Shown in pieces: positions 22,355-33,044 of a stretch of DNA of 64,000 nt. Within the stretch, counting starts at the first letter, position 1. Every line of letters begins with the position of its first letter. The position numbers and the translations under genes were made by a program. The notes beneath the pieces were generated by a model that did no database searches, was not told the DNA's origin, and saw nothing but the letters and a program-made list of their open reading frames with translations. Origin of the DNA: Anastrepha obliqua (taxonomy: Eukaryota; Arthropoda; Insecta; Diptera; Tephritidae). The stretch spans positions 121,551,879 to 121,615,878 of the forward strand of contig NC_072896.1 of assembly GCF_027943255.1 (NCBI RefSeq), written 5' to 3'.

Positions 22355-22897
22355 TCCAGAAACACCACTGCACTTGCTCCCCGAATGCATTACCGTAGCG
22401 AACAGAACAAGTAAAAATTCTCGTCCAACCCAGCTTCATTCTGGGCTTATTAAAAGAACTGGTTTTGGATGTGGTATTTTTATGGCCAGAAGTCGCAAGG
22501 GATCTTCAGGCTCAGGTCAGCGCAAGATATGTGGCAATTTGGAGTGGGTCATTCCAAAAAGTTATGTTGCGATGGCTGCGAAATCCAAGAATGGTTTTGT
22601 AACAAACCGCCTCACCTTTTTAGCCTGCTCACTTTATTATCTACTTTCAAAACATAGAAGAGGGCTTGGAGGTAAAAAAATATTGATTATTAGAAATGAG
22701 TGCGGTATCTTTCTGCATCAATCTTTCTTCAAAACCAAATCTGAGAAATGACAACGCTCAATATAATTTCTCAGATTTTTAAGAATTTTATTTAGACAAT
22801 GAAAACCCCGAATATTTGTCTTCGTCTTCCAAATGTGCAGAAGCAAGAGAAGCACAAGAGACCCTTAAGTCTTCGAATTTTGTGAGATCCTTTTGTA
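22355..22897. other. Unassigned sequence
   Basis: A 137-codon frame at 22338-22751 begins inside the SINE tail and has no recognisable domain. I do not call it a gene. Confidence 0.45.
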
Positions 22898-23117
22898 CAA
22901 GATGGCGCAAAATTAATCATCTAAATTTGCTTTTCAATAACTTTTTAACAAATAACAAAAAAAGGTTTTGAGTGCTGGAAAGCTTTAATCGCTGCATTGC
23001 TTGTCTATTCGTGTATTGCAGCTGTCTGGTTCACAAGTGTCAAATGCGACTGACATTCGATGCCATTTGCAAAAATTATAAATCTTCCGATAGGGTGATT
23101 AATTTTGCGCCACCTTA
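22898..23117. mobile_element. TA-flanked MITE with CAAGGTGGCGC ends, complete copy 2
   Basis: A 220-bp element. The left end CAAGATGGCGCAAAATTAAT and right end ATTAATTTTGCGCCACCTTA are inverted repeats, with TA at 22896-22897 and 23118-23119. It has no coding capacity. Its right half is shared with copies at 11730-11850 and 59256-59486, including ATCTTCCGATAGGGTGATTA. TA duplication and such ends suggest mobilisation by a Tc1/mariner-type transposase. Confidence 0.85.
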
Positions 23118-23233
23118 TAATAGTAGTTTGGGGAAAAATAAAGCCATTATTTTTGCGTAAATTTTTTGCCAAATGGTTTAAAAATGTTTTATCATCGATC
23201 TTTAGCTTCTGGGCGATGCCACAATTACTAACT

Positions 23234-23466
23234 GGCGGCCGCCGTAGCCGAATGCGTGACTACCATTCGGAATTCACAGAGAGAACGTAGGTTCGAATCT
23301 CGGTGAAACATCAAATTAAGAAAAACATTTTTCTAATAGCGGTCGCCCCTCGGCAGGCAATGGCAAACCTCCGAGTGTATTTCTGCCACGAAAAAGCTCC
23401 TCATAAAAATATCTGCCATTCGGAGTCGGCTTGAAACTGTAGGTCCCCGCATTTGTGGAACAACAA
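23234..23466 (+). mobile_element. tRNA-derived SINE, copy truncated at the 3' end
   Basis: It starts GGCGGCCGCCGTAGCCGAAT and has box B (GGTTCGAATCT), but about 8 bases after box A (GGTTGGTG in other copies) are missing. It stops near 23466, inside the body, at GTGGAACAACA. Confidence 0.85.
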
Positions 23467-23561
23467 TTCGTTTAGTTTTGTAATTTTATCAACATTTACG
23501 ACATATTAACCAGAATTTCACGTAATTAGCTGTTACAGTATCGGCATTATAAACTTCGCCT

Positions 23562-23610
23562 TCTTGATTGGCGCGGTAGCCTCTTACGCGATTTTGGCCT
23601 GCAATTCTCA
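23562..23610 (-). mobile_element. RTE-like LINE 3' tip, inverted fragment
   Basis: GCCTTCTTGATTGGCGCGGT and TTACGCGATTTTGGCC are the complement of the last 40-45 bp of the LINE tails at about 9510-9560 and 36425-36475. Confidence 0.6.
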
Positions 23611-25328
23611 TCCAAGGTTTTGTTGTCGTTTTCATTAGGGAATGATTTTTATGTGGCGAGTACCAAACCTACCGCGCAACCAGATATCCTGGGATGCCAT
23701 GCCTTCTAACATTAGCTCACTCTCACTCGGAAGCTACCCACAGGATACTTGGGCGCAGCCGGAAAGTAGTGAGCAGCTTGGACCGCATGCAGAAGAATCG
23801 TTCGGGTACTCCCAAGTGAATGGCAATAAGGAACTTTCACCACTTGCGTGGACTTCTACACACGGAACCATCCTCCGTACACACCATTCACAATTTCAGC
23901 GTCCTGGCTTGCATCTACGCCTTTATCAAATAAAAGCGGTAAAATTTACCAACTTTTTTCTTTGTTGACTTCCATTATTAGCGCTCTGTACCCGAAAACT
24001 GAATGGAGCAAACAAATAAGCAAAATACTTTTTTATTGTGAAATCTTTACTTTACGAGATATCGATCACTTCAGCCATTTACCGAGAAAATAATGGGCTT
24101 CTTTCCCCCAAGCTAATATTAATATTTTCCACTTTACTCGTACTTTCAAAACCCAATGGCGTGCTTCACTTCCACCAATTTTGCATTGAAATATTATTGA
24201 ACAGGGGCATACGCGTGAACTGAAATTTGCCATATTTACCAATAAAATACTGCAAAAATAAATATTCCATTCCACGTAAATTAAGCCATGTGCACTTAAT
24301 GTGACATATTCGAAATTCCGAAAACGGAAGCACCCGCACGCAAATTCCATAGAACTGTAGTCAATCCACTTGGCATGGAATTTTAGCCAAACCACAAGCT
24401 GCTGCTGAAGTGGCTTGCTTGTATTTCAGATATATTAGCCGGAATGCGTTCATTCAAATGAAATGTCAAAGTATCAGTGGATGTGACACATATTAATTTC
24501 AATTCAAATACACAGGCACTCAATACTGCCACCGGCTACGTGCATGTGCACCGGTATTTTGTGCTTAGACTAAGTCGCACATACGCCAGAAGCATTTCCA
24601 CTCACATGCGAGAGAGACGATCAAAACAAAGGATGCGCTCCTTGAAATGTTAAATTGAAATGGTAAAATCTCATAAACAATAATTTCAAGTGACAGCAAA
24701 TGAAGGATAAGCAACCCTAATCAGTGCTTGTGCTGTGTAATGTTGTTGACAATTGTCAACGTTTGCATATGGCAAATACAAGAGCACTCATGCAGTTCGT
24801 AAGCAGCACGGAAATTGACAAAGCACTCATACGACTCGTACAACAGCCTGGCAATTTAGTACAAATAGAATTTTTTCTCTTTATTAATTCGTCGATTTGT
24901 TTTTGGCTTTGTGAAAATTAAATAAAAGTGAGAGCGAAAATTCTTTTGGGACTGAAAATCTTAATAACAGCAAATTCAAATAGAAGCGAAAAAAATGGAA
25001 CAAACGAGCACCTCAAGTGGCAAGCGCACTGAGTATTTACAGCTGTGTCGCTCAAGTGAGGTTGGCTTTTAATCGCATGGCATTTCTGCGATGTATAAGC
25101 AGTTGGAAAAGTTGTAGGCAGGCGTATGTGTACCGCACGTGGATGCACTTGTGTTTTTGCTCTTCAAAAGGAAAATTTCCAAACAATTTTTCCAATAAAA
25201 ATAATAAATATGTGAAACTGCAGAATATAAATAAATAAAAAAAGTTTGTAAACTCAGGATAAGAAAATGGGAAAAATATGCATATGAGTAGGTGCCTGTA
25301 TTGTGCTGCTTGTTTCTATGGTTGTCAC
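23611..25328. other. Low-copy-looking DNA without a supported gene
   Basis: The frame at 23642-23968 (108 codons, NISSLSLGSYPQDTWAQPES) is the most protein-like here. It has no recognisable domain and no clear splice context. The remainder has only short overlapping frames. Confidence 0.4.
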
Positions 25329-25332
25329 TTAA

Positions 25333-26067
25333 GGGGGAGCCTGCTTTAAAGGCTTCAAAAAATCGATTTTTGCGTGTTTTTTTTTTTTTTTTGGAAGGAA
25401 AGAAATATTCGATTGAAACGAAACTTTCAGGTTTTCTTGTAATATATTTCAAAAGTTTTCTCAAATTTTTTCATTAAAATATATGTCATGTTATGCCTGG
25501 TACAAGCATTTTGCCGAGGCGCCTCGAGTGTGCATGTGTCGTGCGGCGGGAAAGATGCAGGTCGCAATTTTCATCTGAAATCAAAACCCAAAAAAATTTT
25601 TATTTTAGTATAGTATAGCTTCTAGTTTAACCAAGAAAATTAAACAAAAAGTGAGAAATTCAACAATTTTTCGCTTTATAAAAAAAAGATCATTTTTTTG
25701 GAAAAACAAATTCACTTTAGATCGTTTAAAAAGCGGGTTAGTCATAACTTTCTTAAGGTTTTTTAGGTTCAACTAGAAGAGAATTTAATTCCGAATACAA
25801 TCAATGTAATCTCGTTTCGATAGTATGTTTTACTTTTTCCCTATCTTTCCCACCAATTAGGAAAAATCATAAAAATAAAAAACCGAGAAATCGCACTTCG
25901 AGCGCTTAAAGTTTTCATTGGCCATTGTAACTCACTATCTATTGTGTATAACTTCGTAAATTTTCAAGATTTTTAGTTAAAAGTTTGTTTACATATTCTT
26001 GAATATATCTACTTTAAGAAAATGCAAAAAAAAAGATTTTTTTGAAAAATCACAGTGGTGTTCCTCC
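25333..26067. mobile_element. Possible TTAA-flanked MITE, element D
   Basis: TTAA at 25329-25332 and 26068-26071 bracket 735 bp of AT-rich, non-coding sequence. The termini GGGGGAGCC and (complement) GGAGGAACA agree only in part. Length and composition resemble elements C and E, but the terminal repeat is weak. A T-run near 25380-25392 lies close to the left end. Confidence 0.45.
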
Positions 26068-26071
26068 TTAA

Positions 26072-26340
26072 CAAAGATACTCACCACGCACCAAAATAAA
26101 TTTTAAGCAAACTCATATGACTTGGTTAGGGGACAAATGAGAGTGCCACTACGCGGAGCAATGCGCTCACAACTGTTGTGCAATATTTTTTTTTCGGTAT
26201 GACGCCCGGGACGATGAAACTTTCATACGTACTGCGATACTGGCATAACAGAATGCACGACTTGCAGTCTCACTTCTCCACTATCTACCACTCTTTCCGC
26301 GAAACTGTGAAAAAGGTATTACCTCCCATGGCTGGTTAGC
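26072..26340. other. No recognisable gene
   Basis: A short spacer between the possible element D and a minus-strand LINE. Confidence 0.5.
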
Positions 26341-26344
26341 CCAT

Positions 26345-27650
26345 AGGCCCGCTAGTTATTGTCCGACGTCTGTGAAGCTCCGCGCGCCTTAAATCATTAT
26401 GAATATTTTGTACATGCGCGCAGATCCCCTTCCAGATTTCAGCATAAAATCTACAATATTTTCTCCGTTTAAAATATCAAAGATTTTGGGAGCATAGCGT
26501 GGACATTGGAACAATATATGATTCATAACTTTTTCCCTCTTCATGCAGTTTAGGCAGTTTGGGGAACTGCCATGGCCAAATCTATGTAGGTATCACAAAG
26601 CTATTAGTTTTCTTGAGTAGCGCAGACTTCAATGCATCAGCCGAGATCTGCGCGGCATATAAAAGGAGCGAGCTAACTACCCTACTATATAGGATTATTT
26701 TGCTATGGCTATAGCCGCCGTTGCTTGGCATTATTTTTGACTGGTTAGGTTTAAATGGTTGCTCAAAAGTGGACCCACCGGGACGAAGAATTCGAGTACA
26801 TTCTTTGAGCTACCATTGCAAAGGAAAATAGTTGAAGGAAACCGATAGGACGAAAAGAGAGAGGGGAGCTCCCACCGGGGAGGAGTTGAGTATTTATGAA
26901 TTACGAACGGCAACTGATTTGCCGTTTTATGCTGCTGAAGAAGCTCATCATTGATATCAAGGCCAAGATGCTTTAAACTTAGTCCCGCGAGAGCAGGGAA
27001 GATGAGGAGAAGGTGCTGAGATGACTGCATGACGGATCACGGCATGCATACCTCGCGGAAAGTGACCCATGCGAACAGTCAAGAAGTTTGAGAGCTGATA
27101 TTTTGTCATCTCCCGAAGATCCCTCGAACGCCGCCGATCCACAGGTGGCCAGAAGGATTTCGCGACCTCACAAGTCTGTGCACTTCTAAACCGTCCACTG
27201 AGTTCACGCGAAGCCCATCGCTCCAGGAATAGAGCGCAGATTGTCAACGGGATCTTAATCCTCTTCTTTCGCGGAGAAACTACCGCACAATTCTCTTTTC
27301 TGGCCAGCTCGTCCGCTTCGCAGTTTCCTGGAAAGCCCCAGATTAGTCTTATGTCAAGGAATTCGGATGCAAACGAAACTGAAACCAGGCATTTTTTGAC
27401 CACTTTCGAATGTACACTAATTGAGCGCAGGCCCCTAATTTTCGCTGGTCTATTGGACTAAATATGTATATTAGTTTCTTGACTATTAGTACGCAAGTGA
27501 GTAGCCAATCAGCTGCGTCTTTGATTGATCAACTGCGTCTTGGACTGCGGCTACCTTTGCTTGGAACTCACCGCAGTGATCCGGTAATCTGAATTTGAGT
27601 CTGATGGAGAACAAATTTACCGTGACAGATAGGACTGTAAGATTTCTCCT
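26345..27650 (-). mobile_element. Non-LTR retrotransposon RNase H and C-terminal tail
   Basis: From 27650 leftward, RNase H pieces appear in several frames: ITGSLR near 27570-27590, then in the joined frame GEFQAKVAAVQDAVDQ. After that, IRLIWGFPGNCEADELARKE (27290-27350) matches the consensus WVPGH...GNE.ADELAR. The post-RNase H region follows as IPLTICALFLERWASRELS and FRSAQTCEVAKSFWPPVDRR, then KYQLSNFLTVRMGHFPRGMH. Beyond it, 26345-26590 encodes a zinc-knuckle tail, PNCLNCMKREKVMNHILFQC. The last two parts may belong to one element or to two adjacent ones. No RT domain is left. Confidence 0.8.
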
Positions 27651-28462
27651 GCACAGCATATCTCAGACCTACTATAAATAATGACTTGTAGGTATTTAAT
27701 AGCGGATTTTGAATTAATATCATAGTTACATTCATCGTTTCCACTGTCATCGTGCTGCTTAGTAGGACTACACCAGTTTTCTGCTCAGCTATTTCCTGCA
27801 TCATAAACGTCAACCGAGCCTTGATCCTACTTTCTATGCGTGGTCGTATGTGTTTGTTTGAAGTGTGCGCGGTTTTGAGTCAATGAATGCCAAATGCAGC
27901 GCCACAATTGTTGCTACATTTGATTGCTTGTTGGTACAATCGACCAAATGCCTCCTATAACGTTGGTACTCAGCTATCTACAAATATATTGACATGTATA
28001 TATACATTTTATATGCATTTAGTGTTTGCATGTGTGTGGGCAAATGTACGCACTTCATTGCCGGATGACACTTCATGCGTGACAACTACATCGACAACAT
28101 TGACATCATCATCGGGTTTCGAGTGTGCGTGCTACCATATACATGTATTGGAGCATACATCTGCGGCTCATGTGTGCGTGTGTGCGTGCTCTGCATGAGT
28201 ATTTGTTGTGACCTTTTGAAGCGTGTACGTTGAGAAAACAATTGAAATGCCAACAGCAGCAATTGTTGACAATTAGGTTGTGTGCTAACTGTTGCACTCG
28301 AACCGAAATTCGCACACAACCCACTTGAAGCTATGCACTATGAAGTATTTGTATGGGTGTATATATCAAATACATGCTTATATATGTATCGTATGTTGGT
28401 ATATGTGTTTAAGTAAATACGCGGATCCATTTTTTGTATGTAGATTTAAAAATTTATATAGC
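27651..28462. other. Low-copy-looking DNA without a supported gene
   Basis: Frames at 27887-28324 overlap on both strands and rely on TG/CA-rich words. I see no domain. This is the left flank of piggyBac element B. Confidence 0.5.
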
Positions 28463-28509
28463 TTTACCCTAGAAGGACATTCATATTTTTAGTACACTAA
28501 AGACATTCT

Positions 28510-28524
28510 TCGTCGAAACGACGA
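28510..28524. repeat. Element B subterminal palindrome 3
   Basis: TCGTCG-AAA-CGACGA, 43 bp inside the transposon's 3' end (left end in this window). It is preceded by the shared word GACATTCT. Confidence 0.85.
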
Positions 28525-28804
28525 CCACTCTTTTTAAGCTTTCTTCAGATTGCACCTACACCCAAAAAGAATAAAATATAAATGCAGTATTTTACTCTAA
28601 ATATTTATTTAATAGTTTTAATGCTTGTTTATTTATTTTATCTATATATATAAAATTCAAATTATGTATGTATCTATAGATCGACTTGCGTCCTAAACGC
28701 ATAAACCGATCGTAACCAAATTTGAAACACGAACTGAATACCTTACCGGGATGGTTATAGGCTAAAAAATATTTTGATATATATAGGGGGCGTGGCACCT
28801 CCCA

Positions 28805-29260
28805 TAAAAATGGAGTTTTTAACAGTCCGTATTTCTGAAAGTATTTACGTTAGACCACTGAAATTTGGTAAGGGGTTATATGACATTAATCCTTACCACA
28901 TCCAGAAAAACTGCGTATAACGAAAAAGAGGGCTGGAATTTATTATAGACCATATCTCTGGAAGTATTTAGGTTCGACCAATGAAATTTGGGAATGGGTT
29001 ATATGAGGTTAATCCCTAACACCTCCAAGAAAACTGAGAAAAACGAAAAAGGGGGCTTGGCCCATATAAATGCAATTTTTCATTGTCCATATCTCCGGAA
29101 GTATTTGGGCTAGACAACTGAAATTTGGTAAGAGATTATATAAGGTTAATACCTAACACCTGCATGAAAACTGGTGATAGCTGGAAATGGGGCGTGACAC
29201 CTCCTATACAAATGGGATTTTTCATACTGCATATCACTGGACGCATTTCCTAGAAAAAAT
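28805..29260. repeat. Diverged tandem units inside the Helitron
   Basis: The phrase TATCTCTGGAAGTATTT, in variants, recurs at about 28830, 28953, 29090 and 29232. Each is followed (except in the last) by TAGACCACTGAAATTTGG-like and GGTTATATGAGGTTAAT-like words. Unit spacing is 123, 137 and 142 bp. Confidence 0.8.
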
Positions 29261-29344
29261 ATTAGCTTAGAGAAAAATGGGGGTTAGACCATTTGATATA
29301 GAAACGAATTTATATTATCAACGATAGAGGTATTGCTGAATTGA

Positions 29345-29533
29345 ATGCATTCTCTTATTGGTAAAGCTTTATCGGTAAGTAAACAGTCCAGTAATCTAAC
29401 GAACTCATGTTTTACCCATGGCCAATTATATGTAACCTGCTCCAGAGTTGGCGCACCGAAAAACCTTTTTATTTATACTCAAAATAATATAACAAAAAAT
29501 GTCGTATATCCGATCGTTTTAAATAATACCTAA
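29345..29533 (+). pseudogene. Helitron Rep/Helicase, C-terminal helicase fragment
   Basis: A 62-codon piece with SSNLTNSCFTHGQLYVTCSR, then VGAPKNLFIYTQ and KNVVYPIVL. HGQLYVACSRV is the conserved last helicase motif of the PIF1-like domain in Helitron proteins. The Rep domain and the rest of the helicase are missing. The codons just upstream, where the Q-rich motif before this block should be, are decayed. Confidence 0.88.
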
Positions 29534-29590
29534 ACTGACTTAAAAAAGTTAAAGTTGTTTTATTTACTATGCATACTTTTTGATAGAAAT

Positions 29591-29606
29591 GTGGGGTGAA
29601 ACCCAC
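29591..29606. terminator. Helitron 3' hairpin
   Basis: GTGGG-GTGAAA-CCCAC, 13 bp before the terminal CTAG. In Helitrons this hairpin is thought to signal the end of rolling-circle transfer. Confidence 0.75.
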
Positions 29607-29807
29607 GGGTATAAGCTAGTATATTATAAAACTTAAAATTAAAAATATTCATATTCAATAAACAATTTTTTTTTTGCTCATAGCCACTGACAAACTTCAA
29701 CAAAAAAGTAATATTAATCAAATTACAATAAAATTCATTAATACTTTAAAAAGGTACATTTTATGCTTAAAACTAAAAATTAAACTCTGTTTTATAGGTC
29801 TTTAACT

Positions 29808-30565
29808 TTATTTTGCACAAGAGGCACAGAGATCAATTTTATGCTCCCCACACAAGCTTTTTTGACATTTGGCGAATGAAGATTTGGCCATTCGACGTTT
29901 GGATGATGGAAAAATCGTGCAAATCTTTCTTTTTTTGCCTGCTGATACCTCTCCACTGTTTTTTGCCTTCTCATGATGTTGAACTAGTCCGCTTTGTATA
30001 TTTTGTCGAGCTGCCGTTTTAAAAGTTACCACATTAGGTCGTTTATATAAGTGTTTTTGAATGAGAGCAGAGTGTAAACCTTTCATAAATTTTCTGCGAA
30101 GAAGTGGTTTCTGTCCCAATTGGAACATATTATGGGTGTATATAACATAACTATTTAAATAAGCCATATTGAGTATGCCAAAAAATACTGCCATTGGCCA
30201 GCGGTTGGTGTTTCGAGCGCAACTCATTACGTTGCACATTTCGTCGAAGGTGTCTACACCACCTTTTGTTGAATTGTAGAACTCGATCATATGTGGCATC
30301 TTTGTCATGCTATTTACAGTTTCAAATTTCATTGCATGAGGACAAGAAGTAAAATACTTTATTCGGTTTTGGCTTATATGACAAGAGCGTCCGTTCGTTG
30401 TCATAGGCGAACATTGAAGTGCCACATTTTCGACCTTTGCTGACTTTCATCTCTGGAGTTATCTCTCTGGAGGTATATCTCGCAATGTTCCAACCAATGT
30501 TAATTTATATGGTTCTTTTAAAAGAGATTTAGCCAAGGAGACTGAAGTGAACTAATTATCCATGG
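29808..30565 (-). pseudogene. piggyBac transposase, C-terminal part with second and third catalytic Asp
   Basis: Reading from 30565 leftward, VTMDN*FTSVSLAKSLLK matches the second catalytic block (the Trp after DN is a stop here), and KLTLVGTLRDIPPE follows. The open frame 29808-30425 (205 codons) then gives PHMIEFYNSTKGGVDTFDEM with the third aspartate, CARNTNRWPMAVFFGILNMA, and at the C-terminus FAKCQKSLCGEHKIDLCASC, the cysteine/histidine-rich DNA-binding module of piggyBac proteins. The frame is broken near 30425-30480. It shares no close identity with element A, so A and B are different families. Confidence 0.92.
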
Positions 30566-30898
30566 TTACAATTCGAGTAGGACCACGTACTTAATGTACA
30601 ATATTTTGTCCATATCTATGAGACGTAGCTTTTTGCGTCGACCACTTATGACGGTTTTTCCACGTAATTCGTTTTTTGAGAAAGTAGTTATATCAGACTC
30701 TTCAAGCAACACATTCAACGGGACATCGTTTTCGTCTGCAGAAACCTCTTCAGAAGAATTTTCTTCGTCCATTAGCTCTCCCAAGTCTGTCTCAAGCTCG
30801 CCAATGGCATAATCATCTTCATCCGAAACTATAAAGTCATCGTCTTCAGCAAGAAAGTTTTCAATTTCCTTGTCATTTAAAAAGGCTTGTTTTGTCAT
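30566..30898 (-). pseudogene. piggyBac transposase, acidic N-terminal part
   Basis: A 110-codon frame starting MTKQAFLNDKEIENFLAEDD, followed by a strongly acidic stretch (VSDEDDYAIGELETDLGELM, SSEEVSADENDVPL). Acidic N-termini are usual in piggyBac transposases. After RRKKLRLIDMDKILYIK the frame runs into the sequence just before the second catalytic block. The intervening 150 or more residues, including the first aspartate, have been deleted. Confidence 0.85.
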
Positions 30899-30990
30899 GT
30901 CGAATTGAATTATATAAAAGTTTTTAAGACAAAAAAAAATCCTAAAAGCGATATATTATTTTGTTGCAAAACTCACACAAAAGACATTCT

Positions 30991-31005
30991 TCGTCGTTTC
31001 GACGA
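30991..31005. repeat. Element B subterminal palindrome 2
   Basis: TCGTCG-TTT-CGACGA, 184 bp inside the transposon's 5' end (right end in this window) and upstream of the transposase start. It is preceded by GACATTCT, as in palindrome 3. Confidence 0.85.
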
Positions 31006-31157
31006 CGCAAATTTTTTAAAACGGTACTTACAAGCAACTAGCACAGATGAACGGACGGACGCTCACAACTAAAGCTCAGCAACGACTAAAGCTGTACGAA
31101 AAATTAAAGAAAAACAATGAACGGAAATTATGATAAGCAGTTAAATGCAATCGAGCG

Positions 31158-31172
31158 TCGTCGAAACGACGA
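31158..31172. repeat. Element B subterminal palindrome 1
   Basis: TCGTCG-AAA-CGACGA, 17 bp inside the right end, directly next to the TIR. Confidence 0.85.
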
Positions 31173-31193
31173 AGAATGTCCGTCTAGGGTTAA

Positions 31194-31584
31194 ATTAATT
31201 TTATTCCCAGTTAGTAGCTTAACGTGTTTCTCATGAAACGTATTTAAAAATCTAAGTTTTTTTAAAAAAGTCATATTTCAAATATTTTTTCCATTTATTC
31301 TATGAGTCAGTTAATAATAATACATCCAGTGAAATAATTGCGTCTTAATTAAAAAAGTCTTCCTCTTCTGCATGCCGTGAATGCGCATCTTTGTGTGGAA
31401 CTACAGAGAGCGATAGCTTTTTGGTGACTCCATGGTTTCCCACGAAAGACTAAAAATATATTGTAAAACCTTAAAGCTTTTGGTACTCTTTGGTAAACCT
31501 TTTTCTTTTGTAGTCTAATGCATTTTTGAATTGTCTACCTGAACACTTTTTGCGAAAGCGGAAAGAATGCTTAAAATACTTATA
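31194..31584. other. No recognisable gene
   Basis: AT-rich spacer between element B and a SINE. Frames that run on into the SINE are not coding. Confidence 0.5.
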
Positions 31585-31893
31585 AATATATAATTGGCGC
31601 GTACACCCTTTTTGAGTGTTTGGCCAAGCTCCTCCTCCTATTTGTGGTGTGCGTGTTGATGTTGTTCCACAAATGGAGGGACCTACAGTTTCAAGCCGAC
31701 TCCGAACGGCAGATATTTTTATGAGGAGCTTTTTCATGGCAGAAATACACTCGGAGGTTTGCCATTGCATGCCGAAGGGTATTAGAAAAATTTTTTTCTT
31801 CATTTTGGTGTTTTCACCGAGATTCGAACCGACGTTCTCTCTGTGAATTCCGAACGGTAGTCACGCACCAACCCATTCGGCTACGGCGGCCGC
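31585..31893 (-). mobile_element. tRNA-derived SINE, full-length inverted copy
   Basis: The head is at the right (complement of GGCCGCCGTAGCCGAATGGG). Box B is seen as AGATTCGAACC. The body is complete, and an AT tail is at the left near 31580-31595. About 8 extra bases (TTTTTTTCT region) separate it from the consensus in the middle. Confidence 0.88.
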
Positions 31894-33044
31894 AGCTTAC
31901 TTACCTGAGCGAAATATTTGATTCTGTCCTGTAAAGTAGAATTTCACGAGGGATACATTTGTAGAATATTTTAACCCATTATCTCCCTCAGAAGAGGGTC
32001 GTTTTGACCATTTTTTTTGGAGAAATGTGAAAATCAATGTTTTAGTAAGGTCGCTAGAAGGTTAAATTGTTCTAGAAAATTATGCTTCGGAAAATCTAAC
32101 CGGGAGCCTTCTAAAACAAAGTCTGCATAAAAAGAATATTAAAGTCTATCAAAAGTAAATAAGCAAATAGTTCCCCAGTTATCCTCAAGATATGCAACAC
32201 TTTTTGTTTTTTCTTTCATAGGCATTGACGTTCCGAATTCAGAAAGCTGCTTACCTATGACAGTAATTGCATGTTTTAGTACTTTAAAAATGGGTTTGCT
32301 TGTTTTTATTCCTTCGGAAAACCGCCTTAGCCAGAAACACTTGTGCGCTCGAAAGAAACGTGGAATACGGCATGCGAGTAAGTAGCCGAAATTATGAAAG
32401 ATATGAGGTGCCTGGAAAGACTGAACCACATCAGGCGGCAAATTGCCTTTCCTCTTCGTGGTGTAATACTTGACGGTAGTCTCGCGGCGAGAAGTGATAG
32501 AAATGAATAGGCTTAGCCTGGTTTCAGAAGGCCACTTGAGGGTAGCGCGCTACCCCAACGGCATTGAAATCAAAACAAAAAATTTAAAAATCTGCTAATG
32601 AAATATCTGCACCAAACAGCTGATTGTGGTGGCCAGTTATGTTGACCGAAAAAATTACTCAATTTGCGCAATTCACTTTTTTTATTACTTTCACGCGCTA
32701 TGCAACTGAATATCGCTTCTCGGCTCAGTTTCAATTTCTGTGATTTAATTTTACCCAATTTTTAATAAAAACGTAGCAAATTCTATAATAAAAATTTTAC
32801 GAATCAAAGTTCCAAACTTTATATGAAATTCAGCAAAATTTATAAAAATGTCGGAAAAATTTCCAACTTTTTAATCTGAATTCATAGAAGACTTTTGAGA
32901 ATGCAGTTTTATAGCCTACTTATTTCTAAAGTATTAAAGTGAAAACTTAAATCGCGTTGATTAAAAAAAATTCGTTGATGGTATTGCACAAATCTTTTAG
33001 ATTTATGTTTAGCAACGTAGATAAGTAGGTGAAATCGCGAGTGA
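31894..33044. other. Unassigned sequence
   Basis: Minus-strand frames of 100 codons (32139-32441) and 62 codons (32570-32758) have no recognisable domain. A short palindrome, GGGTAGCGCGCTACCC, lies near 32541-32556. Confidence 0.4.

Larger units (their letters stand above)
28641..29619 (+). mobile_element. Helitron, deleted, nested in piggyBac element B
   Basis: A 979-bp element that begins TCTATATATATAAAATTC and ends TATAAGCTAG, inserted between A (28640) and T (29620). A 5' TC, a 3' CTAG and A/T insertion without target duplication are Helitron hallmarks. A hairpin (GTGGG-GTGAAA-CCCAC, 29591-29606) lies 13 bp before the 3' end, as expected. The interior holds three to four diverged units of about 123-142 bp and a piece of the helicase. 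Confidence 0.9.
28467..31189 (-). mobile_element. Internally deleted piggyBac transposon, element B, carrying a Helitron
   Basis: Ends are CCCTAGAAGGACATTC on the left and the complement of CCCTAGACGGACATTC on the right (15 of 16 match). The right flank is TTAA (31190-31193). The left flank is TTTA (28463-28466), one change from TTAA. Total length is 2,723 bp, or about 1,744 bp without the nested Helitron. The minus strand encodes the N-terminus, then the second and third catalytic blocks and cysteine-rich end of a piggyBac transposase, with the segment around the first aspartate deleted. Three hairpin palindromes (TCGTCG-AAA or TTT-CGACGA) lie at positions equivalent to those of element A. 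Confidence 0.92.
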
